Source: Klebsiella oxytoca (GTDB lineage: Bacteria; Pseudomonadota; Gammaproteobacteria; Enterobacterales; Enterobacteriaceae). From it: a stretch of DNA of 64,000 bases. Position 1 is the first letter of the stretch. Each line of letters opens with the position of its first letter. Below the pieces are notes generated by a model that did not search any database, was not told the DNA's origin, and saw only the letters and a program-made list of their open reading frames with translations. A program made the position numbers and the translations under genes. Positions 49,196 through 59,910 of this stretch are shown here, piece by piece. The stretch is taken from positions 2,232,001 to 2,296,000 of the forward strand of contig NZ_CP046115.1 of NCBI RefSeq assembly GCF_009707385.1. Reading direction: 5' to 3'.

Positions 49196-50212
49196 TTACT
49201 CATCGGGTGTCAGTTCGCCGCGCAGATTCTCCTGCATTGCGCGACGGATAGCCGCAACGTCCAGATCCTGGCTCAGCAAATAGTGTAGCTTGGTCAGCGT
49301 GGCTTCTACGGTCATATCAAAACCGCTAATCACTCCCGCCTGGGCGAGCGCGTTGCCGGTGGCGTAACCGCCCATATTGACTTTGCCGGACATGCACTGG
49401 GTCAAATTGATGACCACAATGCCGCGCTGGCTGGCTTCGGCCAGCACCTGGATAAACTCGCCATTCTGCGGCGCGTTGCCGACGCCGTAAGAGCGCAGGA
49501 TCAGCGCTTTGACCGGCTGGCGCAGGAAGTTGCGCACGACGTCTGCGGAAATACCTGGATAAATCGTTACCACGCCGATCGGCTGCGGCGTGATGGGGTG
49601 TACCATCAGCTCACCGCCACCCTGCGGCGCGGGAGGTGTGCCGAGACGGCGAATATGAATGCCGGCCTCCAGCAGCGGCGCCAGGTTTGGCGAGGCGAAG
49701 GCGTTAAAGCCGTCGGCATGGGCCTTTGTTGTACGGTTGCCGCGGTAGAGGCGATTATTGAAGAACAACGTGACTTCGTTAATTGGATAGTTGGCCGCGA
49801 CGTACAGCGCGTTGAGCAGGTTAATCTGTCCGTCGGATCGCAGCTCGGCGAGAGGGATTTGCGACCCGGTGACAATAACCGGTTTTCCCAAATTCTCCAG
49901 CATAAAGGAGAGCGCCGAGGCGGTAAACGCCATGGTATCCGTACCGTGCAGGATTACGAAGCCGTCGTACTGATCATAATGGTCGCGAATATCATCGGCG
50001 ATATGCTGCCAGTCCTGCGGCGTCATATCGGAAGAGTCCATCAGCGGGGCGTACTCATGAATGGTAAAGTCCGGCATCTCAGGCCGGTGGAACTCGGGCA
50101 TCAAGGCCAGCTGGCGCTGTAAATGGCCGGAAACGGGAATGTAGCCGTGTTCAGAACGCTGCATACCAATGGTGCCGCCGGTATAGGCAACGTAAATTGA
50201 TTTCTTCTGCAT
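49196..50212 (-). CDS. ansA: L-asparaginase I (cytoplasmic)
   Basis: 338 residues from the ATG at 50212 (MQKKSIYVAYTGGTIG), as in E. coli; the frame's 37 upstream codons lie in an ERIC-like repeat and are not coding. Catalytic Thr motifs are YTGGTIG and LHGTDTMAFTA. There is no signal peptide, so this is the cytoplasmic type I enzyme that makes aspartate and ammonia. It is upstream of pncA. Confidence 0.97.
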   Translation of the reverse strand: MQKKSIYVAYTGGTIGMQRSEHGYIPVSGHLQRQLALMPEFHRPEMPDFTIHEYAPLMDSSDMTPQDWQHIADDIRDHYDQYDGFVILHGTDTMAFTASALSFMLENLGKPVIVTGSQIPLAELRSDGQINLLNALYVAANYPINEVTLFFNNRLYRGNRTTKAHADGFNAFASPNLAPLLEAGIHIRRLGTPPAPQGGGELMVHPITPQPIGVVTIYPGISADVVRNFLRQPVKALILRSYGVGNAPQNGEFIQVLAEASQRGIVVINLTQCMSGKVNMGGYATGNALAQAGVISGFDMTVEATLTKLHYLLSQDLDVAAIRRAMQENLRGELTPDE

Positions 50213-50246
50213 AGCATCGCTTAGGTTATACGTGGACTGGCGAAGT

Positions 50247-50352
50247 ATATACCCGTCACGCCGCAAGTTGCAGGGGCGTTGGCTGCTTTCGCGTATTACA
50301 TTGGCTGCATTACGCAAAATCATTCGCGCTGCATCGAGGCGGCGTGAAGGAT
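50247..50352. repeat. degenerate ERIC-like element
   Basis: The left end TATACCCGTCACGCCGCAAG and GTTGCAGGGGCGTTGGCTGC resemble the ERIC left arm at 39042, but the primer-like centre is replaced by unrelated sequence. The right end carries GGCGGCGTGA, the complement of the left TCACGCCGC. It is probably a diverged or truncated member of the family. Confidence 0.55.
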
Positions 50353-50365
50353 GAAGTGGATAAAT

Positions 50366-50388
50366 GCCGCCCCATGGTCTGGGGCGGC
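50366..50388 (-). terminator. sppA terminator
   Basis: GCCGCCCCA and TGGGGCGGC form a 9-bp perfect stem with a 5-base loop, just beyond the sppA stop; T-rich sequence follows on the minus strand. Confidence 0.75.
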
Positions 50389-50394
50389 AGAGGA

Positions 50395-52248
50395 TTAACG
50401 AATATTGGCGCAGGTTAAACAGAAGGCGTAGCGGTTCTGCGGATCGTTGAACGCCGCAAGCTTATCGCTCTCCTTTTTCACCGCATCAGCAGCAGCGGCC
50501 ACCGGCGCCGGCAAATATGCCTGTACCGCTGCTGGTAGCGCCGCGCGGACTGAACCGGTCAGACTATCAACAACCATTGAGAAGAAGGTGGGGTCTTCCT
50601 GGTAATAGTTGATATGCCACTGTTTCAGCTTCGCCAGCTCGGCGGCTTTCGCCACCGCGTCGTCAAAGTCGCCGAGGCTGTCGACCAGGCCGTTAGCCTT
50701 CGCATCTTCGCCGGTCCAGACGTGGCCCTGGGCAATTTGGTCGATTTTTTCCGGCGTGCTTTTACGCGCGTTCGCCACCAGGGTGATAAAGCGTTTATAG
50801 CCGTTTTCGATGCTCAACTGCATAAGCTGCTGGACTTCCGGCGGCAGCGCTTTTGTAGTGGAGACGTCGGCCAGCGGCGAAGTTGCAACGCCGTCGGTAT
50901 GCACGCCGATTGAACCCAGCGTATCCTGAACGGTATTGATCACGCCAAAGATACCGATAGAGCCGGTAAGGGTGCTTGGGTTAGCCACGATATAATCCGC
51001 CGGGGTGGAGATCCAGTAGCCGCCGGAGGCAGCCATACCGCCCATCGAGACTACAACCGGCTTACCTGCTGCTTTTGCCGCCGCCAGCTCTTCGCGAATA
51101 ACTTCGGAGGCGCTGACGCTGCCGCCCGGGCTGTTTACCCGCAGCACGATAGCTTTCACTTTCGGGTCCAGACGCGCGTCGCGGATCTGCGCAGCGGTAG
51201 TGTCGCCGCCGACGTTACCCGGCGTTTCTTCGCCATCCATAATCGCGCCGTTAGCAAAGATAACCGCAATGGCGGAGCCTTGGTCGGCAGGGGTTTTCAC
51301 CGTATAGTCGTAGTAGCTGATCGCGCTGTAGTTGTTATCCGCCTTGCTCCAGCCAAACTGTTTTGTCAGCGCTTTCTCCACATCGGTGGAGGTGCCCAGC
51401 TCATCAACCAGCTTGTTGTCCAGCGCGTATTTTGCGGTATCGCCATCGACTTTACGCAGCCCATCAATTACGCCCTGAGCGCCAGGGAACACCTGCTGAG
51501 CGGTGATCTGGCGGTTGGCGGCGATAGTGTTGAGATAGTTTTGCCACAACTCGCCAATCCAGCGGCTATCCACCTCGCGCGCGGCCGGAGACATATCGTC
51601 GCGGATAAACGGTTCTACCGCAGACTTATAGGTACCAACCCGGAAAACGTGGGTCGATACTTTGAGCTTGTCGAGCAGCGATTTGTAATACAGGCCGTTG
51701 GTCGCAAAACCGTGCAGATCCACTTCGCCCTGCGGCGAGAGCCAGATTTTATTGGCGAAGCTGGCCAGATAATACTGGCCCTGGCTGTAGCTGCTGCCGA
51801 TGGCGTAGACCGGCTTGCCGCTATCGCGGAATTCACGCAGCGCTTTACCGATATACTGCATCGACGGCTGATCGCCGCCGGCAAAGTTCTTCAGATCCAG
51901 CACGATACCGGTAATATTCCGGTCGTCTTTTGCCTGGCGAATCGTCTGTACGATATCGAACAGCGAGTTTTCCTGCAGGCGGTCGGAGCTGGCGCCGAAC
52001 AGCTGACGACCAATCACGCTCAGCTTGCTGCTGGCCGAAGGTTTATCGACCACCACGCCGGTGATATCCATTAGTAGCGCACCGCGCGTTTTATGCTCTG
52101 TCGTTGTACTGCTGAACTGGGACCAGATGCCGACGCAGGCGAGCACCAACACCAGGAAAACCACGTTCAGTGCGAGCTGGCGAATGAAATTGAGCACTCG
52201 CCATGTCCATTTAAAAATTCCGGCGAGCAGTCGCCAAAGAGTTCGCAT
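50395..52248 (-). CDS. sppA: signal peptide peptidase SppA (protease IV)
   Basis: 617 residues, the long duplicated enterobacterial form. One N-terminal membrane helix (about 23-45) anchors two ClpP-like domains facing the periplasm. The catalytic Lys is in [10 protein letters not shown] (N-terminal half) and the catalytic Ser in [12 protein letters not shown] (C-terminal half), with [11 protein letters not shown] nearby. It degrades cleaved signal peptides. It is divergent from ydjA as in E. coli. Confidence 0.97.
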   Translation of the reverse strand: MRTLWRLLAGIFKWTWRVLNFIRQLALNVVFLVLVLACVGIWSQFSSTTTEHKTRGALLMDITGVVVDKPSASSKLSVIGRQLFGASSDRLQENSLFDIVQTIRQAKDDRNITGIVLDLKNFAGGDQPSMQYIGKALREFRDSGKPVYAIGSSYSQGQYYLASFANKIWLSPQGEVDLHGFATNGLYYKSLLDKLKVSTHVFRVGTYKSAVEPFIRDDMSPAAREVDSRWIGELWQNYLNTIAANRQITAQQVFPGAQGVIDGLRKVDGDTAKYALDNKLVDELGTSTDVEKALTKQFGWSKADNNYSAISYYDYTVKTPADQGSAIAVIFANGAIMDGEETPGNVGGDTTAAQIRDARLDPKVKAIVLRVNSPGGSVSASEVIREELAAAKAAGKPVVVSMGGMAASGGYWISTPADYIVANPSTLTGSIGIFGVINTVQDTLGSIGVHTDGVATSPLADVSTTKALPPEVQQLMQLSIENGYKRFITLVANARKSTPEKIDQIAQGHVWTGEDAKANGLVDSLGDFDDAVAKAAELAKLKQWHINYYQEDPTFFSMVVDSLTGSVRAALPAAVQAYLPAPVAAAADAVKKESDKLAAFNDPQNRYAFCLTCANIR

Positions 52249-52261
52249 GTATTCTCCCTAA

Positions 52262-52966
<705 letters not shown>

Positions 52967-52982
52967 GTACACTCCTGCACAG

Positions 52983-53011
52983 GCCGGGTGGCGGTTAACG
53001 CCTGACCCGGC
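52983..53011. repeat. REP-type hairpin
   Basis: GCCGGGT (52983-52989) pairs with ACCCGGC (53005-53011) around TTAACG, the shape of an enterobacterial REP unit, between convergent ydjA and the acid phosphatase gene. It probably acts as terminator too. Confidence 0.6.
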
Positions 53012-53074
53012 ATACGGTTTCAGTCAATTACGGCTTTGGTCTTTCGCAGATGCCGCCTGCAAGATATTTATTCA

Positions 53075-53821
53075 CTATTTCTGTTGTTTGCTGAATTCGT
53101 CTTTCGCTTTCTGCAGCTGTTGCTGGAATGCCGGATTGGTGTGCAGCGTGGCGACAACCGCGGAGCCAACAACTCGCGCCGCGTCTACGTCGCTCTGCCA
53201 GTGATAGCCGCAGATAACCCGACTTTCACCGAGCTCAAAGCCGCGCTTGAGGATTTCATTTTGCCGCTGGGGATTAATCTCAGCCAACACCAGCGCCGTG
53301 GCCCAGCCGATTGAGGTATGTCCGGAAGGATAGGAGCCGTTTTTCGACAGCGCATCCTGCTCTTTGGTGTTGCAGGTAGAGACGCCATAAAACGCAAATG
53401 GCCGAATACGCATATACTTCTCTTTCGCCCCGCGCGTCGCCAGATCGCCGGCATCTTCAATCATATTGGTGAGCAGCTTATGCAGCTCCGGCGCGTCCTG
53501 GGCGGTAATGGGCGAGCCGAAGGCGCCGGAGAAGGCGTTTGCGACGCCACCGGCGCTCAGGTTGGCGTCTTCCGCGGCTAGTTTTCCGCGCTCGGTGCCG
53601 CGCAGCAGACGTCCTTTCTCATACATTGCCTGATCGTTTAAAAACGCAATGCTGCCAACTTCCGGCGGTGGCGGCAGCAGCGCCAGGCTGTCGATGGCCT
53701 GCGCGTTGGTCAGATAGTAGAGGTCGGGCTTGGTGGTGACGTCGTTACCGGCGGGAACCAGGGCGAAAGCGTTGATGGAGAAGAAACTGGCCAGGCAAAG
53801 GGCGAGAACGCGTTTTTTCAT
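53075..53821 (-). CDS. phoC: class A non-specific acid phosphatase (PhoC/PhoN type)
   Basis: 248 residues with a signal peptide ([20 protein letters not shown]). The full class A signature is visible: KEKYMRIRP, then GSYPSGHTS, then [12 protein letters not shown]. These give the His nucleophile and the Arg/Lys phosphate pocket. It is a periplasmic enzyme that dephosphorylates many monoesters. It is absent from E. coli K-12, frequent in Klebsiella, Raoultella, Morganella and Salmonella. A PhoB box lies 50-70 bp upstream of its start, though in the opposite orientation. Confidence 0.92.
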   Translation of the reverse strand: MKKRVLALCLASFFSINAFALVPAGNDVTTKPDLYYLTNAQAIDSLALLPPPPEVGSIAFLNDQAMYEKGRLLRGTERGKLAAEDANLSAGGVANAFSGAFGSPITAQDAPELHKLLTNMIEDAGDLATRGAKEKYMRIRPFAFYGVSTCNTKEQDALSKNGSYPSGHTSIGWATALVLAEINPQRQNEILKRGFELGESRVICGYHWQSDVDAARVVGSAVVATLHTNPAFQQQLQKAKDEFSKQQK

Positions 53822-53870
53822 TAAAATTTCCTTACGTTGTTATATGTCCAAACAAAGCAGAATTCTTTTT

Positions 53871-53888
53871 TGTCATATTTCTGTCATC
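53871..53888 (+). promoter_or_regulatory. PhoB (Pho) box
   Basis: TGTCATATTTCTGTCATC is two TGTCA units with 11-base periodicity, the Pho-box consensus. On the plus strand a -10-like TTAAAA follows about 11 bases later (53900), pointing toward selD. On the minus strand, toward the phosphatase gene, a TATAAC lies about 22 bases away. Which promoter it serves cannot be decided by eye. Confidence 0.75.
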
Positions 53889-54047
53889 TTTAGTAAAGAT
53901 TAAAATCAGCCTGAAAAAGCGGGGCCGTATCGCAAAATTGTTTTTTTGTCTGCTTAATGAGCAACCATACGCGATTTCGGACTGTCGCACTTATCACCCC
54001 GCCGTTTGGGCGCTACCATAGCGGGATTGCAATGACAGGAGATGTCC

Positions 54048-55091
54048 ATGAGCGAGCAAGCCATTCGTTTAACGCAATACAGCCACGGAGCCGGTTGCGG
54101 GTGTAAGATTTCCCCTAGAGTGCTGGAAACTATCCTGCAAAGTGACCAGGCCAAATTTATCGATCCCAATCTGCTGGTGGGCAATGAAACCAGCGACGAT
54201 GCGGCGGTCTACGATCTCGGCAACGGTACCTCGATTGTCAGCACCACCGACTTTTTTATGCCGATCGTCGATAACCCGTTCGATTTTGGCCGCATCGCTG
54301 CAACTAACGCCATCAGCGATATTTTCGCTATGGGCGGCAAACCTATTATGGCCATCGCTATCCTCGGCTGGCCTATCAATACCCTGGCGCCGGAAATTGC
54401 TCGTCAGGTGGTTGAGGGCGGGCGCTTTGCCTGCCAGCAGGCGGGGATCGCGCTTGCCGGCGGCCACTCTATTGACGCACCGGAACCTATCTTCGGACTT
54501 GCCGTAACCGGCGTCGTACCGACCGAGCGCGTGAAGAAAAACAGCACCGCTCAGGCTGGCTGTAAACTCTATCTCACTAAACCGCTGGGAATTGGCGTGC
54601 TGACCACCGCTGAGAAAAAGTCGCTGCTGAAGCCTGAACATCAGGGGCTGGCAACGGAAACCATGTGCCAGATGAACCTCGTTGGCTCGGCGTTTGCCAA
54701 TATCGACGGCGTGAAAGCGATGACCGATGTGACCGGCTTCGGGCTTCTGGGCCACCTGAGTGAAGTGTGCCGCGGCGCAGGAGTACAGGCGCAGTTAACC
54801 TATGCCAATATCCCGAAACTGCCGGGAGTGGAAGAGTATATTGCGGCCGGTGCAGTACCGGGCGGAACCGGGCGCAACTTTGCCAGCTACGGTCATTTGA
54901 TGGGCGAAATGCCGCCAGAATGGCGCGATCTGCTGTGCGATCCGCAAACCTCCGGCGGCCTGCTGCTGGCGGTAACGCCGCAGGCCGAGGCTGAAGTGCA
55001 GGCGGCGGCCGCGGAGTTTGGTATTACGCTCACCGCTATCGGCGAGCTGGTTACCGCCCGCGGCGGACGTCCCATGATCGAGATCCGTTGA
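54048..55091 (+). CDS. selD: selenide, water dikinase SelD
   Basis: 347 residues from the ATG at 54048, six bases after AGGAG; an ATG at 54042 is too close to it. It makes selenophosphate from selenide and ATP for selenoprotein and tRNA selenation. Catalytic Cys17 and Lys20 are in GAGCGCKIS. The Gly-rich ATP site follows, with [18 protein letters not shown] and [11 protein letters not shown]. The stop is four bases before topB, so the pair is coupled as in E. coli. Confidence 0.97.
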   Translation: MSEQAIRLTQYSHGAGCGCKISPRVLETILQSDQAKFIDPNLLVGNETSDDAAVYDLGNGTSIVSTTDFFMPIVDNPFDFGRIAATNAISDIFAMGGKPIMAIAILGWPINTLAPEIARQVVEGGRFACQQAGIALAGGHSIDAPEPIFGLAVTGVVPTERVKKNSTAQAGCKLYLTKPLGIGVLTTAEKKSLLKPEHQGLATETMCQMNLVGSAFANIDGVKAMTDVTGFGLLGHLSEVCRGAGVQAQLTYANIPKLPGVEEYIAAGAVPGGTGRNFASYGHLMGEMPPEWRDLLCDPQTSGGLLLAVTPQAEAEVQAAAAEFGITLTAIGELVTARGGRPMIEIR

Positions 55092-55095
55092 TTTC

Positions 55096-57051
55096 ATGCG
55101 GCTGTTTATTGCAGAAAAACCGAGTCTCGGTCGCGCTATCGCCGATGTGCTGCCAAAACCGCATCGCAAAGGTGATGGCTACATTGAGTGCGGCAACGGG
55201 CAGGTGGTCACCTGGTGTATTGGCCACCTGCTGGAGCAGGCCCAGCCCGACGTCTATGACGGGCGCTATGCGCGCTGGAATCTGCTTGACCTGCCCATCG
55301 TGCCGGAAAAGTGGCAGCTGCAGCCTAAGCCCTCGGTCACCAAACAGCTTAACGTGATTAAGCGCCTGCTGGGCGACGCCCAGGAAGTGATCCACGCGGG
55401 TGACCCGGACAGAGAAGGCCAGCTGCTGGTGGATGAGGTGCTGGATTATCTGCAGCTGGCGCCGGAAAAACGCCAGCAGGTACAGCGCTGTCTGATTAAC
55501 GATCTTAACCCACAGGCGGTGGAGCGGGCGATTAACCGCCTGCGCGCCAATAGCGAATTTGTTCCGCTATGCGTTTCTGCGCTGGCCCGCGCCCGCGCCG
55601 ACTGGCTGTATGGGATCAACATGACCCGCGCGTACACTATTCTCGGGCGTAACGCGGGTTATCAGGGCGTGCTATCGGTGGGACGCGTGCAAACGCCGGT
55701 GCTTGGCCTGGTGGTGCGCCGTGATGAAGAGATTGAAAACTTCGTCGCCAAAGATTTCTTCGATGTGAAGGCGCATATCGTTACTCCGAAGGATGAGCGT
55801 TTTGTCGCAACCTGGGTGCCCAGCGAAGCCTGCGAGCCGTATCAGGACGAAGAGGGGCGGCTGTTGAATCGCTCGCTGGCCGAGCATGTGGTCAAACGCA
55901 TCGAGGGCCAGCCGGCGACGGTAACCGCTTATAACGACAAGCGGGACTCCGAGCCGGCGCCGCTGCCGTTTTCCCTTTCGGCGCTGCAGATTGAAGCCGC
56001 TAAACGCTTCGGATTTAGCGCGCAGAACGTGCTTGATATCTGCCAGAAGCTGTATGAAACCCACAAGCTGATTACCTATCCGCGTTCCGATAGCCGCTAC
56101 CTGCCGGAGGAGCACTTTGCCGGACGCCATGCGGTGCTGAACGCCATTAGCGTGCATGCCTCTGACCTGCTGCCGCAGCCGGTGGTGGATCCGGAAATCC
56201 GCAACCGCTGCTGGGATGATAAAAAGGTCGATGCCCACCACGCAATTATTCCGACCGCTCGCAGCTCGCAGGTGAAGCTCAGCGATAACGAAGAAAAGGT
56301 TTATGGCCTGATCGCCCGTCAGTATCTGATGCAGTTTTGCCCGGATGCGGTGTTCCGTAAATGTCAGATCGATCTGGATATTGCCAACGGTAAGTTTGTC
56401 GCGAAAGCGCGTTTTCTGGCGGAGGCGGGTTGGCGAACCCTGCTGGGCAATAAAGAGCGTGATGAAGAGAACGACGGCATGCCGCTGCCGGTGGTGGCAA
56501 AAGATGATGAGCTGCTGTGCGAAAAGGGCGAAGTGGTGGAGCGTCAGACCCAGCCGCCGCGTCATTTTACCGATGCGACGCTGCTGTCGGCGATGACCGG
56601 TATTGCCCGCTTCGTGCAGGATAAAGATCTGAAGAAGATCCTGCGCGCCACGGACGGACTCGGTACGGAGGCGACACGCGCCGGGATTATCGAACTCCTC
56701 TTCAAGCGCGGTTTCTTAACCAAGAAAGGGCGCTATATCCACTCCACCGACGCCGGGAAAGCGCTGTTTCATTCTTTACCTGAAATGGCGACCCGTCCGG
56801 ATATGACGGCCCACTGGGAGTCGATTCTGACGCAAATCAGCGAAAAACAGTGCCGCTATCAGGACTTTATGCAGCCGCTGGTGGGGACGCTGTTTCAGCT
56901 TATCGACCAGGCGCGCAGCACGCCGGTACGTCGCTTTCGCGGGATTGTTGCGCCGGGCGACGGTAAGAAAGGCTTTAGCAAGGGGAAAGGCAGAGCCAAG
57001 GCTAAAGATAAAAAACCCGCCTCCGACTCTGCGGCAGAAAGCCCACAATAA
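55096..57051 (+). CDS. topB: DNA topoisomerase III
   Basis: 651 residues, type IA. A TOPRIM domain ([20 protein letters not shown], then [16 protein letters not shown]) precedes the active-site Tyr in [13 protein letters not shown]. The decatenation loop and a basic C terminus ([17 protein letters not shown]) follow, with no zinc fingers, as usual for TopB. It relaxes and decatenates DNA at replication intermediates. It starts four bases after selD. Confidence 0.97.
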   Translation: MRLFIAEKPSLGRAIADVLPKPHRKGDGYIECGNGQVVTWCIGHLLEQAQPDVYDGRYARWNLLDLPIVPEKWQLQPKPSVTKQLNVIKRLLGDAQEVIHAGDPDREGQLLVDEVLDYLQLAPEKRQQVQRCLINDLNPQAVERAINRLRANSEFVPLCVSALARARADWLYGINMTRAYTILGRNAGYQGVLSVGRVQTPVLGLVVRRDEEIENFVAKDFFDVKAHIVTPKDERFVATWVPSEACEPYQDEEGRLLNRSLAEHVVKRIEGQPATVTAYNDKRDSEPAPLPFSLSALQIEAAKRFGFSAQNVLDICQKLYETHKLITYPRSDSRYLPEEHFAGRHAVLNAISVHASDLLPQPVVDPEIRNRCWDDKKVDAHHAIIPTARSSQVKLSDNEEKVYGLIARQYLMQFCPDAVFRKCQIDLDIANGKFVAKARFLAEAGWRTLLGNKERDEENDGMPLPVVAKDDELLCEKGEVVERQTQPPRHFTDATLLSAMTGIARFVQDKDLKKILRATDGLGTEATRAGIIELLFKRGFLTKKGRYIHSTDAGKALFHSLPEMATRPDMTAHWESILTQISEKQCRYQDFMQPLVGTLFQLIDQARSTPVRRFRGIVAPGDGKKGFSKGKGRAKAKDKKPASDSAAESPQ

Positions 57052-57072
57052 AAAACCCCGGGAAACCGGGGT
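57049..57072. terminator. bidirectional terminator, topB/gdhA
   Basis: ACCCCGG-GAAA-CCGGGGT with six T's on the minus strand makes a strong gdhA terminator and a weaker one for topB. Confidence 0.88.
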
Positions 57073-57123
57073 CTTCTCACTTATTCGCCGAAGCTGAATG
57101 CACGGGGTTCAGAAACACCAGCC

Positions 57124-58467
57124 TTAAATTACACCCTGTGCCAGCATAGCGTCAGCCACCTTCACGAAGCCGGCGATATTCGCGCCGCGTACGTAGTTGG
57201 TCTGCTTCTCGTCACCGCCGTACTGCACGCAGGCGTGGTGGATATCCAGCATGATGTGGTGCAGACGCGCGTCCACTTTCTCTGCCTTCCAGCCCATACG
57301 TGCGGCGTTTTGCGCCATTTCCAGGCCCGAGGTGGCTACGCCGCCAGCGTTAGCCGCTTTGCCCGGCGCGAACAGAACGCCCGCTTCGAGGAACAGATCG
57401 GTTGCCGCGATGGTGGTTGGCATATTGGCGCCTTCCGCAACGGCTTTGACGCCGTTGGCAATTAGCTGACGGGCAGCGTCGACGTCCAGCTCGTTCTGCG
57501 TTGCGCACGGCAGAGCGATATCCACCGGCACAGACCACGGCTGCTTGCCTTCAAGATAGGTCAGACCGAACTCACGAGCGTAATCAGCCACGCGACCGTG
57601 ACAACGCTCTTTAATGTCGATCAGGCGAGCCAGTTTTTCTTTGGTGAAGCCAGCTTCGTCAACTACGGTGCCGTTGGAGTCGGAGGCGGTTATCACGCGA
57701 GCGCCAAGCTCCATCGCTTTTTCAATCGCGTATTGCGCGACGTTACCCGAGCCGGAAACCGCGACGCGAGCGCCTTCAAAACCTAAACCATGACGCTTAA
57801 GCATTGCTTCGGTGAAGTAAATCAGACCGTAGCCGGTTGCTTCCGGGCGAATCAGGCTACCGCCGAAGGAGAGGCCTTTACCAGTGAATACGCAGGCGCT
57901 GTTGTTGGAGAGCTTACGCATCATCCCGGCCATAAAGCCGACTTCACGACCGCCTACGCCGATATCACCGGCGGGAACGTCGGTATCCGGACCGAGATGG
58001 CGATACAGTTCGGTCATCAGCGCCTGGCAGAAGCGCATCACTTCGCCATCGCTTTTGCCTTTAGGATCGAAGTCGCTGCCGCCTTTACCGCCGCCCATAG
58101 GCAGGGTGGTCAGGGCGTTTTTGAAGGTTTGTTCAAAGCCCAGGAATTTGAGAATCGACAGGTTTACAGAAGGGTGGAAACGCATGCCGCCCTTGTACGG
58201 GCCGATGGCGGAGTTGAACTGCACGCGCCAGGCGCGGTTAACCTGTACCTGATTACGGTCATCAACCCAAACGACGCGGAACTGGATAGCACGCTCCGGT
58301 TCAACCAGACGTTCCAGCAAATTCATCTGGCGATAGCGCGGATTTTCCTCAAGGAAAGGCCACAGGGTGGTCATCACCTCGCGGACGGCCTGAGCAAATT
58401 CAGTTTGATTTGGATCGCGCTGTTGAACGCGGGCGAGAAAACCTTCCAGAGTGCACGTCTGATCCAT
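57124..58467 (-). CDS. gdhA: NADP-specific glutamate dehydrogenase
   Basis: 447 residues, identical length to E. coli. It aminates 2-oxoglutarate to glutamate when ammonia is plentiful. The catalytic loop LPMGGGKGGSDFDPKG contains the essential Lys, and substrate-pocket residues are in YKGGMRFHPSVN. The coenzyme domain has SGSGNVAQYAIEK. It ends DAMLAQGVI. In E. coli ynjH and nudG follow upstream; I see no ynjH here. Confidence 0.97.
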   Translation of the reverse strand: MDQTCTLEGFLARVQQRDPNQTEFAQAVREVMTTLWPFLEENPRYRQMNLLERLVEPERAIQFRVVWVDDRNQVQVNRAWRVQFNSAIGPYKGGMRFHPSVNLSILKFLGFEQTFKNALTTLPMGGGKGGSDFDPKGKSDGEVMRFCQALMTELYRHLGPDTDVPAGDIGVGGREVGFMAGMMRKLSNNSACVFTGKGLSFGGSLIRPEATGYGLIYFTEAMLKRHGLGFEGARVAVSGSGNVAQYAIEKAMELGARVITASDSNGTVVDEAGFTKEKLARLIDIKERCHGRVADYAREFGLTYLEGKQPWSVPVDIALPCATQNELDVDAARQLIANGVKAVAEGANMPTTIAATDLFLEAGVLFAPGKAANAGGVATSGLEMAQNAARMGWKAEKVDARLHHIMLDIHHACVQYGGDEKQTNYVRGANIAGFVKVADAMLAQGVI

Positions 58468-58649
58468 TGATATAAATTCCCCTTATGGTTGTGGTTGCAA
58501 CTATTTATTATGGTTCGGCCCTTGAAAAAGCCGTTTTTCCGACTATACCACCGGAAATCGTTAGGTAAGCAAGGAAAAATTGTTCAGGAAGCAAAATTTA
58601 TAATCAGGCATTGGTCATAATCAAAAACGATGACTGCCGCCTGAAAAAA

Positions 58650-59060
58650 TTAGCGGGGAAGGAAAGAGGCGCGCCGGGCGATATAGGTTTCCAGCAGAGG
58701 GATATCCGCGGGTGCAAGGTTGAAGGCAAAGGCTTCCAGCGGCGAACACCAGCGCAGCTGGCTGTGGTAGTGGGCGACGGGTTCACCGTCAAAACGCGGT
58801 ACCCACCAGGCGTGAAGATGAATCATACGCCCGGACACCGCACGTTGATGGCTGGCGATATAGCAATGCGGTTGGGCAGCGATCTGCAGCTCTTCCTGAA
58901 GCTCCCGGACCAGCGCCTGGGCCTGAGTTTCCCCTGGCTCAACTTTTCCGCCGGCAAACTCCCACATTCCCGGCTGATCCGCATGGACAGGCCGTTGTGC
59001 AAGCAGGATCTTCCCGTTGCGCTCGATAATGGCGGCGACAACATCAATTGTTTTTAGCAT
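58650..59060 (-). CDS. nudG: CTP pyrophosphohydrolase NudG
   Basis: 136 residues from the ATG at 59060 (MLKTIDVVAAII); two further in-frame ATGs lie within nine bases upstream. The Nudix box GGKVEPGETQAQALVRELQEEL is complete. In E. coli NudG removes oxidised or methylated pyrimidine nucleotides such as 5-hydroxy-CTP. It is divergent from ynjF with about 85 bp between. Homology to MutT is closer than to NudJ. Confidence 0.93.
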   Translation of the reverse strand: MLKTIDVVAAIIERNGKILLAQRPVHADQPGMWEFAGGKVEPGETQAQALVRELQEELQIAAQPHCYIASHQRAVSGRMIHLHAWWVPRFDGEPVAHYHSQLRWCSPLEAFAFNLAPADIPLLETYIARRASFLPR

Positions 59061-59146
59061 ATGCATCATCGTTCTGTTCGGAATAATGGCCTATTATCAC
59101 CGTCCTTGTCCCATTGAAACAACCCTGTAACCGCTGGAGAGTCTCC

Positions 59147-59764
59147 GTGCTTGACCGTCACCTGCATCCTCGTCTCAAACCCTTGCTCAACGCGACAGCG
59201 GCCCTACTGGATCGTCCGGCCATCTCTCCCGATGGGGTGACGTTACTCGGCTTTGCAATCGGGATACTGACGCTGCCGTTTTTAGCTTTGGGTTGGTATC
59301 AGGCGGCGCTGGTGACGATTGTGGTTAATCGTCTGCTGGATGGTTTAGACGGCGCGCTGGCTCGACGACGTGGCTTAACCGATGCGGGCGGTTTTCTGGA
59401 TATTGCGCTCGATTTCCTGTTTTACGCTCTGGTGCCGTTTGGTTTTATTCTTGCCGATCCGGCGCAGAACGCGCTGGCTGGCGGCTGGCTGCTGTTCGCT
59501 TTTATTGGCACCGGCAGCAGTTTTCTGGCCTTTGCCGCGCTGGCGGCTAAACATCAGATAGATAATCCGGGTTATGCCCATAAATCGTTTTATTATCTCG
59601 GTGGGCTGACGGAAGGTACGGAGACGATTGCGCTGTTTGTGCTGAGCTGCCTGTTCCCGCAGTGGTTTGCCTGGCTGGCGTGGGTTTTTGGCGGGCTATG
59701 CTGGCTGACCACCTTTACGCGGGTGTGGAGCGGATATGTCACGCTGAAGCAGATCGGAAGGTGA
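59147..59764 (+). CDS. ynjF: CDP-alcohol phosphatidyltransferase-family protein YnjF
   Basis: 205 residues from a GTG at 59147 (VLDRHLHPR) with GGAGAG upstream; matches E. coli YnjF (206). It is a membrane protein of five or six helices with the metal-binding motif LLDGLDGALARRRGLTDAGGFLDIALD (DG-x2-AR-x8-G-x3-D-x3-D form). The phospholipid it makes is unknown. A REP-type repeat follows. Confidence 0.92.
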   Translation: MLDRHLHPRLKPLLNATAALLDRPAISPDGVTLLGFAIGILTLPFLALGWYQAALVTIVVNRLLDGLDGALARRRGLTDAGGFLDIALDFLFYALVPFGFILADPAQNALAGGWLLFAFIGTGSSFLAFAALAAKHQIDNPGYAHKSFYYLGGLTEGTETIALFVLSCLFPQWFAWLAWVFGGLCWLTTFTRVWSGYVTLKQIGR

Positions 59765-59766
59765 GT

Positions 59767-59862
59767 TTTCCCGGTTTGCGCTGCGCTCCGCCGGGCTACG
59801 GGTTTGCCGCCGTCTGCGGTCCGGTAGCCCGGACAAGGCGCGTTAGCGCCGCCCCCGGGAAA
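59767..59862. repeat. REP/BIME cluster between ynjF and ynjE
   Basis: Several inverted GC-rich units in a 96-bp span: TTTCCCGG..CCGGGCTACGG (59767-59800), GCCCGGACAAGGCGCG and GCGCCGCCCCCGGGAAA. They are laid out as adjacent palindromes of opposite orientation, like BIMEs, and separate convergent genes. Confidence 0.7.
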
Positions 59863-59910
59863 TGCGCCGGGTCGGATGCTTCCACGCAGCGCATGTTGCC
59901 AATTAGCAGA

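Noticed and set aside
53958..54107. 49-codon frame overlapping the selD start
   Set aside because: It lies in the +1 frame across the selD start, has no ribosome site, and its composition is that of a shadow.
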